Shown here: positions 1 to 4,451 of the stretch, in pieces
Numbering within the stretch: the first letter of the stretch is position 1
Layout of the letters: each line of letters starts with the position of its first letter
Origin: Lachnospiraceae bacterium
Lineage (GTDB): Bacteria > Bacillota_A > Clostridia > Lachnospirales > Lachnospiraceae
NCBI GenBank assembly: GCA_016281675.1
Contig: JAEEJD010000047.1
Location: forward strand, 1 to 6,736
DNA: 6,736 nucleotides
Direction: 5' to 3'
Position numbers and translations under genes: made by a program
Notes under the pieces: model-generated
What the model saw: the letters and a program-made list of their open reading frames with translations, nothing else
Told to the model about the DNA's origin: nothing
The model's database searches: none

Positions 1-900
1 CTTCTGAAGATAAGTCCACGGATCATATCCTTCCGGAACCTCAAAATGCGGCAGTCGTGATTTTCCAAACTCTATCTCAACGTTGCACCGATCGGCGATC
101 TTCTGCGTGTTCTCAAGCGCCTCGGGAGCATACGGAAAGAGTTTTTGCATCTCTTCCTCTGATTTGACGTAAAACTGTCCGCCCTCATAACGCATCCTGT
201 CCTCGTCGCTGACTTTCTTGCCTGTCTGGATGCAAAGGAGCAGGTCATGCGACGCGGCGTCTTCCGCATATGTATAGTGAACGTCGTTCGTCGCGATCAG
301 AGGTATGTCAAGTTCCTTACTGATCCGCAGAAGCGCCTGATTGACCATTATCTGATCGGCGATGCCATGGTCCTGCAGCTCAAGGAAATAATTCCCGCGA
401 CCGAAACAATCAAGATACTTTGCCGCAGCCTCCTTGGCTTCTTCATACATGTTCTTCTGTATGTACCTTGCGACCTCACCGGCAAGGCATGCCGAAGCGG
501 CTATGATACCCTCGTGATATTGCCGCAGTATATCCATATCCACACGGGGTTTGTAATAGTATCCTTCGGTAAAACCCGCACTCACAATTTTCATCAGATT
601 GTGGTATCCTGTGTTGTTCTCGGCGAGCAGGATCAGGTGATAATATCTGTCCTCACCGCCCGTAAGCTCCCTGTCAAATCGGGAATTCGGTGCAACATAC
701 ACCTCACATCCGATGATCGGTTTGATCCCTTCTTTGATAGCCTCACGGTAAAAATCAATAACGCCGTACATAACGCCGTGATCGGTTATAGCCGCGGCGT
801 TCATTCCAAGCGTCTTAACTTGTCTGACATATTCTTTTATCTTGTTGGACCCGTCAAGGAGCGAATACTCCGTGTGGGTGTGAAGATGAACAAATGACAT
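1..900 (-). CDS. dnaE: DNA polymerase III subunit alpha (DnaE), N-terminal part, cut by the window edge
   Basis: Only the first 300 codons are visible; the frame is open to base 1. The product begins MSFVHLHTHTEYSLLDG, the hallmark start of the DnaE PHP domain. That domain continues through AAITDHGVMYGV (residues 35-46), GCEVYVAP (64-71), SACLAGE (136-142) and TNDVHYT (204-210). All nine residues known as metal ligands in actinobacterial DnaE1 PHP domains appear present (H7, H9, D16, H41, E66, H100, C138, D206, H208). A PHP proofreading exonuclease site is therefore possible, unlike the degenerate E. coli one. The polymerase core (palm, fingers, OB fold) lies outside the window. The protein would act in the cytoplasm at the replication fork; in Firmicutes DnaE works beside PolC. 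The ATG at 900 sits 7 nt after AAAAGG, inside the end of glf, so translation is probably coupled to glf. Family identity is certain; the DnaE subtype cannot be told from this part. Confidence 0.97.
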   Translation of the reverse strand, partial: MSFVHLHTHTEYSLLDGSNKIKEYVRQVKTLGMNAAAITDHGVMYGVIDFYREAIKEGIKPIIGCEVYVAPNSRFDRELTGGEDRYYHLILLAENNTGYHNLMKIVSAGFTEGYYYKPRVDMDILRQYHEGIIAASACLAGEVARYIQKNMYEEAKEAAAKYLDCFGRGNYFLELQDHGIADQIMVNQALLRISKELDIPLIATNDVHYTYAEDAASHDLLLCIQTGKKVSDEDRMRYEGGQFYVKSEEEMQKLFPYAPEALENTQKIADRCNVEIEFGKSRLPHFEVPEGYDPWTYLQK

Positions 901-903
901 ATA

Positions 904-2022
904 TCAACCTTTTAACTCTCTGTCGGAATCCTCAAGCGCACATGCAACAACCTGATGCATGTCATAATATCTGTATCTTCCGAGGCGTCCCCCGAATATC
1001 ACGCGCTCTTCTTTGTCGGCAAGTTCCTTGTACTTTGCATAAAGCGCGTTATTCCTATCGTCGTTCATCGGATAATAAGGCTCGTCGCCTTTTTTCCACG
1101 CCGCGGGATATTCGTATGTGATAACGCTCTTGTCCGATTTTGCGAACTCAAAATGTTTGTGCTCTATTATCCTCGTATAGGGAACCTCGTATTCGGTATA
1201 GTTTACCACCGCATTACCCTGGAAATTATCGGTATCTACCACCTTCTCGTCGAAACGCAAACTTCTGTATTCAAGTTCTCCGAAACGGTAACCGTAGTAT
1301 TCGTCGATCATTCCCGTAAACACCGTTTTGTCCGCCATCGCCTCATACTCATCCCTTGAATCGAACAGATCTACCGAAAGCTTTACGTCGGAGCCTTCAA
1401 GCATCTTCTCTATGATCTTCGTGTATCCGCCGATCGGAATACCCTGGAAGCTGTCGTTGAAATAATTGTTATCGTATGTGAACCTCACCGGAAGTCTCTT
1501 TATTATAAACGGAGGAAGTTCTTCAGCGGGTCTTCCCCACTGCTTTGCCGTATAACCTTTTACAAGCTTCTCGAATATATCCTTTCCGACAAGCTGTATC
1601 GCAGCCTCCGCCATGTTCTTCGGCTCAGTCCCTTCGGGAAGTGCTGCTTCCTTCTTCTGCCTGTCGATCTCGGCCTTTGCCTCCTCGGGAGTCGTAACAC
1701 CCCAAAGCTGATGGAACGTGTTCATATTAAAAGGCAGATTGTAAAGTTCATCCTTGTATCTTGCTATCGGTGAATTGGTGTACCTGTTGAACTCGGCAAA
1801 GGAGTTCATATAATCCCAAACCTTCTTATCACTCGTATGGAATATGTGCGCACCGTATCTGTGAACATTGATCCCTTCCACATTTTCGGTATATACATTT
1901 CCGCCTATATGGTTTCGTCTGTCGATAACAAGGCACGTCTTTCCCGCGCACGTCATCTCGTGCGCGAAAATCGCACCGTACAGTCCCGCTCCGACGATCA
2001 GATAATCATAATGTTTAGACAT
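904..2022 (-). CDS. glf: UDP-galactopyranose mutase
   Basis: This flavoenzyme interconverts UDP-galactopyranose and UDP-galactofuranose in the cytoplasm, supplying galactofuranose for surface polysaccharides. The 372 residues match the usual full length of about 370. The N-terminal FAD-binding motif is DYLIVGAGLYGA (residues 6-17, GxGxxG at 11-16), followed by DRRNHIGGN (34-42) and YGAHIFHT (56-63). The substrate region holds GYTAKQWGRP (156-165) and IIKRLPVRF (173-181). The C-terminal part has PYTRIIEHKHF (281-291) and GRYRYYDMHQVV (348-359), with the Arg and Asp expected near the flavin and diphosphate. The ATG at 2022 follows GGAGG (2029-2033) by 6 nt. It has its own near-consensus promoter and is the first gene of a glf-dnaE unit. 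Glf usually sits in polysaccharide clusters, but no glycosyltransferase is visible here. Confidence 0.97.
   Translation of the reverse strand: MSKHYDYLIVGAGLYGAIFAHEMTCAGKTCLVIDRRNHIGGNVYTENVEGINVHRYGAHIFHTSDKKVWDYMNSFAEFNRYTNSPIARYKDELYNLPFNMNTFHQLWGVTTPEEAKAEIDRQKKEAALPEGTEPKNMAEAAIQLVGKDIFEKLVKGYTAKQWGRPAEELPPFIIKRLPVRFTYDNNYFNDSFQGIPIGGYTKIIEKMLEGSDVKLSVDLFDSRDEYEAMADKTVFTGMIDEYYGYRFGELEYRSLRFDEKVVDTDNFQGNAVVNYTEYEVPYTRIIEHKHFEFAKSDKSVITYEYPAAWKKGDEPYYPMNDDRNNALYAKYKELADKEERVIFGGRLGRYRYYDMHQVVACALEDSDRELKG
908..913 (-). promoter_or_regulatory. Ribosome binding site of dnaE inside the 3' end of glf
   Basis: AAAAGG lies 7 nt before the dnaE ATG (898-900) and within the last codons of glf, whose stop is at 904-906. 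It fixes the dnaE start and suggests translational coupling. No separate dnaE promoter is visible in the 3 bp gap. Confidence 0.75.
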
Positions 2023-2048
2023 GTCAAACCTCCGAACATATATTCTAT

Positions 2049-2078
2049 ATTATATAAAATTTGTGGGGACTATATCAA
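2049..2078 (-). promoter_or_regulatory. Housekeeping (sigma-A type) promoter of glf-dnaE
   Basis: On the minus strand, TTGATA (-35, 2073-2078; one mismatch to TTGACA) and TATAAT (-10, 2049-2054; perfect) are separated by 18 bp. Transcription would begin near 2042, giving a leader of about 20 nt that already contains the glf GGAGG site. The -35 box lies immediately after the terminator of the preceding unit. Confidence 0.85.
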
Positions 2079-2080
2079 CA

Positions 2081-2116
2081 TATAATAAGACCCGGGAGGT
2101 AAACCTCTCGGGCCTT
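2081..2116 (-). terminator. Rho-independent terminator after the coiled-coil gene
   Basis: On the minus strand a 13-position stem has its arms at 2104-2116 and 2087-2099, with the 4-nt loop TTTA. It contains one A-C mismatch and one G-U pair, and a GC-rich core (CCCG/CGGG and GAGG/CCTC). A T-rich tail, TTATTATAT, follows. It starts about 20 bp after the TAG stop at 2137-2139. The tail is interrupted by A residues, so efficiency is uncertain. Confidence 0.8.
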
Positions 2117-2136
2117 ATCGGACGGGGATTGAAATA

Positions 2137-3087
2137 CTACAACGCAACATCTATCGAAGAAGTCGACATTGATCCTTCTGCCTTGATATTTTCGTAATGC
2201 TCAAACATTGCTTTTAAGTAGTCTGCATCCGCCTTTGTTATCTCTTTCATCTCCTTGTTCCGGTGTTTTATCGTCATCGCTTTGATATCCTCCGGATCCA
2301 TATCTACGGGATTTTCCAAAAGTTCATCCATCAGATCTCCGAGTTCCTCAATGGAATCGAGCACCTCTTCCATACTGTCGGTGATCTCGCTTATCATCTC
2401 GTTCGTTATCTCTTCCGATTCGATATATTCCCCGTTATCCGCTTTATCCGAAATACCGCGAAGCTCCTCTCGAAGCTTTTTGATCTCTTCTTCTACCGGA
2501 TCGTTCTTATCACCGATATCGTCATCACTGACTGCTCCTGCCGCGGATGATCCCTCTTCCGATGAACATCTCTTTGCCATCTCCTCTTCCTCGAGATGTC
2601 TCGCTTTTTTGCGTGCGATCCGCTCCATGGATTTGGCGTGGTCGATCGCAGCCTCGAGCTCTTCCTCATCATATTTGCCGGTCCTTCTTGCGGCCTTGAG
2701 CTTCTGGATCTCGCGCCTTGCCTGCGAAACGGCTTCTCTGGCCGCCGTCGAAGTTTTACTGCTTATGATTTTCGAAGAGATCCTCTTAAAGCTGTATTTG
2801 ACCTTCTTCTTCGCAAGTTCAGTATTCTTTGAGCTCTCACGCTGTTTTTTGAGCGCCCTGGAATACATCTGCATATTGTCAATGACAGATACGTTCGTTT
2901 CTTTGGCAAGGTTTTCACAACCCCGGCGAAGCGCCCGTTTCATATTGGAAACATCGGCCTTTTGCTTATCGTTCTCATCCTTTGAAGCAAAACCAGCCAC
3001 GACCTGTTTGACGTTTTTGGGCACATATGCGGTCTTTGCGGCCGTATATGATCCGATAAGTGAAGCACCTATACCTATCCCTGTCAT
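2137..3087 (-). CDS. Hypothetical charged coiled-coil protein, partner of the DUF6033-like gene
   Basis: Function unknown. From the ATG at 3087 the product has 316 residues. It starts with a short glycine-rich stretch (TGIGIGASLIGS, residues 2-13), too weak for a signal peptide or clear membrane segment. Residues 45-110 are very basic (RALKKQR, KKKVKYSFKRISSK). Residues 112-172 are helical with alternating charge (AREAVSQARREIQKLKAARR, EAAIDHAKSMERIARKKARH), ending in an acidic run. A Ser/Ala/Gly linker follows (about 174-187), then an acidic helical region with coiled-coil character (197-260), and the chain ends TSSIDVAL. There are no catalytic motifs. I have the impression that similar proteins follow DUF6033 genes in Lachnospiraceae, but could not search. 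It lies 5 bp after the stop of the upstream gene, so the two form one operon and probably one function; the terminator at 2081-2116 ends the unit. An alternative GTG start at 3096 would add 3 residues. Confidence 0.85.
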   Translation of the reverse strand: MTGIGIGASLIGSYTAAKTAYVPKNVKQVVAGFASKDENDKQKADVSNMKRALRRGCENLAKETNVSVIDNMQMYSRALKKQRESSKNTELAKKKVKYSFKRISSKIISSKTSTAAREAVSQARREIQKLKAARRTGKYDEEELEAAIDHAKSMERIARKKARHLEEEEMAKRCSSEEGSSAAGAVSDDDIGDKNDPVEEEIKKLREELRGISDKADNGEYIESEEITNEMISEITDSMEEVLDSIEELGDLMDELLENPVDMDPEDIKAMTIKHRNKEMKEITKADADYLKAMFEHYENIKAEGSMSTSSIDVAL

Positions 3088-3090
3088 ACC

Positions 3091-3101
3091 GATCACCCCT
3101 T
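3091..3101 (-). promoter_or_regulatory. Ribosome binding site that decides the start of the coiled-coil gene
   Basis: AAGGGGTGATC is nearly the full complement of the 16S rRNA 3' end (AAGGAGGTGATC with one A missing). Its GGGG is 8 nt before the ATG at 3085-3087. The alternative GTG at 3094-3096 lies inside this site and so would have no usable spacing. The site also overlaps the stop codon of the upstream gene (3093-3095), which favours coupled translation. Confidence 0.7.
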
Positions 3102-3893
3102 GAAGTCTATTGACTGTCCCAGACCTTCCTGCGCCTCCAATGAGATTGCCGAGCTTTCAAACGCATATTTCGAAACGTTGTCTATGAGATCTTCCAGAGA
3201 TTCCGACCTGAATTCGATATATTCCTTATCGTCTTCAGCTATCTCTTCAAGACGTTCTTTTTCCTTCTCCTTCTCGGCTTTCTTCTTTTCCTCTGCCTTT
3301 TCGGCTTTATGTTTGGCTATATTCTTCTCACGTATCTTATTTGCCGCATCGCTTGCTTTTTCAAGCACTGCGAAGAATGACGTCTTGCCGTCCTCTCCGA
3401 CCGACATTCCGAAGTTTTTGATCGTTGCTCCGCTTGCCGCAAGAGTGTTTCTGGCAGCTTCCAGCTTGGAGAGGGATGACTCGATTATTCCTTCGTATTT
3501 CTTTGCATAAGCAGGGTCGTTGGCCATCTTCTCAATCTTCTCGTCATCGATCAGAACGATCGGTTTGGCTGAACTGCCATAGCGGCTCGCATTGGCCTCA
3601 ACCTGCTCTTTCATGTCCTTACTCACAAGAACAAAATCAACGTTGCCGAACTTCTCCTTAAGCTTCGCATAGTATTCCTTAGCCTTGTCGGACAGATTGA
3701 CGTTGCCTACGACAGTGCCGTATCCGGCTTTGGTAGTGGGCACAAGGGAACTCTCGGGTGAAACACTTTTCCATGACTTGGTCTCAACCGATGACGCGGT
3801 TTTATTCGTTTTGTCCTTTTTGGCTGACTGTTGCGCTAAATACGCGGACGCGGCCGACTGACTGCCGGCAACACCATAGATAGAACTTGTCAC
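3093..3893 (-). CDS. DUF6033-like protein, first gene of a probable sigma-D-controlled pair
   Basis: Function unknown; I recognise the central part as DUF6033-like from memory, with moderate confidence. The product has 266 residues. Residues 1-60 are Ser/Ala/Thr/Lys-rich, lack a hydrophobic core and look disordered (MTSSIYGVAGSQSAASAYLA). Residues 64-176 look like a folded alpha/beta domain: NVNLSDKAKEYYAKLKEKFG, VDFVLVSKDMKEQ, IVLIDDEKIEKMA, KKYEGIIESSLSKLE, and TSFFAVLEKA. Residues 180-222 are a highly charged helix rich in Lys and Glu, likely coiled coil. An acidic tail ends SIDFKG. There is no signal peptide, membrane segment or recognised catalytic motif. The start is GTG at 3891-3893, with AAGG about 10 nt upstream; no ATG is better placed. 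A promoter resembling the motility sigma factor consensus lies about 90-120 bp upstream. The next gene starts 5 bp after this one ends. A link to flagella or motility is my inference from the promoter only. Confidence 0.88.
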   Translation of the reverse strand: MTSSIYGVAGSQSAASAYLAQQSAKKDKTNKTASSVETKSWKSVSPESSLVPTTKAGYGTVVGNVNLSDKAKEYYAKLKEKFGNVDFVLVSKDMKEQVEANASRYGSSAKPIVLIDDEKIEKMANDPAYAKKYEGIIESSLSKLEAARNTLAASGATIKNFGMSVGEDGKTSFFAVLEKASDAANKIREKNIAKHKAEKAEEKKKAEKEKEKERLEEIAEDDKEYIEFRSESLEDLIDNVSKYAFESSAISLEAQEGLGQSIDFKG

Positions 3894-3925
3894 TGTAAAT
3901 ACACCTTCTTCCTTGAAGTATAGGG

Positions 3926-3945
3926 AACGGTTTTCCGTTTACGGA
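3926..3945 (-). repeat. Two overlapping, mutually exclusive short hairpins in the DUF6033-like leader
   Basis: On the minus strand, AACGG-AAAA-CCGTT (3926-3939) and TCCG-TAAA-CGGA (3934-3945) share bases, so only one can form at a time. They lie about 12 nt upstream of the ribosome binding region (3902-3914). Both stems are only 4-5 bp, so a regulatory role is uncertain. Confidence 0.35.
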
Positions 3946-3984
3946 TCCCGACTCCATTCGAGACCACACCTATTCGTATGATAT

Positions 3985-4012
3985 ATATCGGATAGACTTT
4001 ATAAAAAGTTTA
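3985..4012 (-). promoter_or_regulatory. Sigma-D / sigma-28-like (motility) promoter of the DUF6033-like operon
   Basis: On the minus strand, TAAA (4009-4012) and TCCGATAT (3985-3992) are separated by 16 bp. The Bacillus sigma-D consensus is TAAA, about 15 bp, GCCGATAT, so the -10 box matches 7 of 8 positions and the spacing is within the range seen. No good TTGACA/TATAAT pair competes here, although AT-rich TATAAA and TATATA words occur. Transcription would begin near 3977 and give a leader of about 85 nt. Confidence 0.55.
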
Positions 4013-4025
4013 TACCTTTTTTCGA

Positions 4026-4079
4026 TTATCTGCTCTCTCCCCGCCACGATACGGTCATCATCGTGATATCATCATTCCC
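4026..4079 (-). pseudogene. Possible stranded C-terminal end of a PP2C/SpoIIE-type phosphatase
   Basis: A minus-strand frame ending in TAA at 4026-4028 finishes GNDDITMMTVSWRGESR. That resembles the last strand of PP2C-type (PPM, SpoIIE-like) serine/threonine phosphatases, where a (D/N)DIT or DDxT motif supplies a metal-binding Asp and is followed by a short hydrophobic strand and a basic end. Upstream the same frame stays open to a TGA near 4215. However, it has no start codon before the internal ATGs and reads as an unconvincing Lys/Gln/Arg-rich sequence. A neighbouring frame, closed by TGA about 5 bp upstream of the motif (4072-4074), reads more like protein (FISTSEEKTDTAKTDNRTA). A frameshifted or deleted remnant is therefore possible. 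The match is short and could be chance. Confidence 0.25.
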
Positions 4080-4099
4080 CTGATGTTGCAGCAGCTGTC

Positions 4100-4130
4100 C
4101 TGTTATCGGTTTTTGCTGTATCCGTTTTTT
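4100..4130. repeat. Imperfect tandem repeat, unit about 15 bp, two copies
   Basis: CTGTTATCGGTTTTT (4100-4114) is followed, after one base, by CTGTATCCGTTTTTT (4116-4130). The copies align with one missing base and one mismatch over the shared part. It lies in the gene-free stretch between the GG-leader peptide and the DUF6033-like promoter, with no known role. Confidence 0.4.
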
Positions 4131-4183
4131 CTTCCGACGTTGATATAAAATATGTCTCCTTATAAAATCCTTGAACTTTATGA

Positions 4184-4372
4184 TTATTCCCGTATCTTCC
4201 TGTACGGATCGTATTCAGAGCCCCACAATCCGGGAGGCACGGGATCTTCTCCGCCAAGAACTTCATCCACAAACCTTCCCCATGACCCCTTATATCCGCT
4301 AAGATCCGGATTGTTCCCTGCACCTCCGGAGACTTTATCCAGCGCATTATCATCCAGCCTGTTTTCCATCAT
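4184..4372 (-). CDS. Small double-glycine-leader peptide (bacteriocin-like or exported peptide precursor)
   Basis: The 62-residue product starts MMENRLDDNALDKVSGG. This is the pattern of double-glycine leaders cut by the peptidase domain of C39-type ABC exporters (leader with ...L..V.GG before the cut). Cleavage after G17 would release a 45-residue peptide starting AGNNPDLSGYKGSWGR and ending DPYRKIRE. The core has no Cys, so it is not a lanthipeptide or disulfide type. It is rich in Gly, Pro, Asp/Glu and aromatic residues (Y27, W31, W50, Y54, Y57). The ribosome binding site is excellent: AAAGGAGG (4380-4387) is 7 nt before the first ATG, and a second ATG follows directly. It lies 79 bp after the lipoprotein gene with no clear terminator between, so co-transcription is possible. 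No exporter, immunity or modification gene is visible. A quorum or signalling peptide is an alternative, and orphan leader-like peptides of this type may have other roles. Confidence 0.75.
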   Translation of the reverse strand: MMENRLDDNALDKVSGGAGNNPDLSGYKGSWGRFVDEVLGGEDPVPPGLWGSEYDPYRKIRE

Positions 4373-4379
4373 ATCTGAT

Positions 4380-4387
4380 CCTCCTTT
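4380..4387 (-). promoter_or_regulatory. Strong ribosome binding site of the GG-leader peptide
   Basis: AAAGGAGG, 7 nt before the first of two adjacent ATG codons (4370-4372 and 4367-4369). Its quality and spacing are the main evidence that this short frame is a real gene. Confidence 0.8.
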
Positions 4388-4451
4388 ATAAATGCCTTAT
4401 TTTTATATATACGTATCTGTCGGAAAAATACCACACATATATTTCCCCGTT

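Noticed and set aside
247..897. Plus-strand open frame of 216 codons
   Set aside because: It is the antisense of dnaE, whose minus-strand product is unmistakable; no ribosome binding site precedes it.
904..2022. Possible recent horizontal transfer of glf
   Set aside because: No repeats, mobile element parts or obvious base-composition break flank it, and it is tightly joined to dnaE. The window alone does not support transfer.
2255..3103. Long plus-strand open frame (282 codons) opposite the coiled-coil gene
   Set aside because: Its Ser/Ile/Phe-rich sequence is what the reverse complement of Glu/Lys/Asp-rich codons gives. The minus-strand gene has the ribosome binding site, operon position and terminator.
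4038..4060. Inverted repeat CACGAT...ATCGTG as a terminator or operator
   Set aside because: The stem is 6 bp with a 9-nt loop and is followed by GC-rich sequence with no T-tract. It lies in the stretch that may be old coding sequence.
4072..4353. Minus-strand frame of 93 codons overlapping the GG-leader peptide in another frame
   Set aside because: Its first two thirds are a shadow of the peptide gene and it has no good ribosome binding site. Only its last 30 residues or so look protein-like, and they are discussed with the phosphatase-like remnant.
4402..4430. TATAAA (4402-4407) as a sigma-A -10 box for the GG-leader peptide
   Set aside because: The hexamer 17 bp upstream is TATTTT, a poor -35 box, and the stretch is AT-rich by composition. 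No promoter was called.
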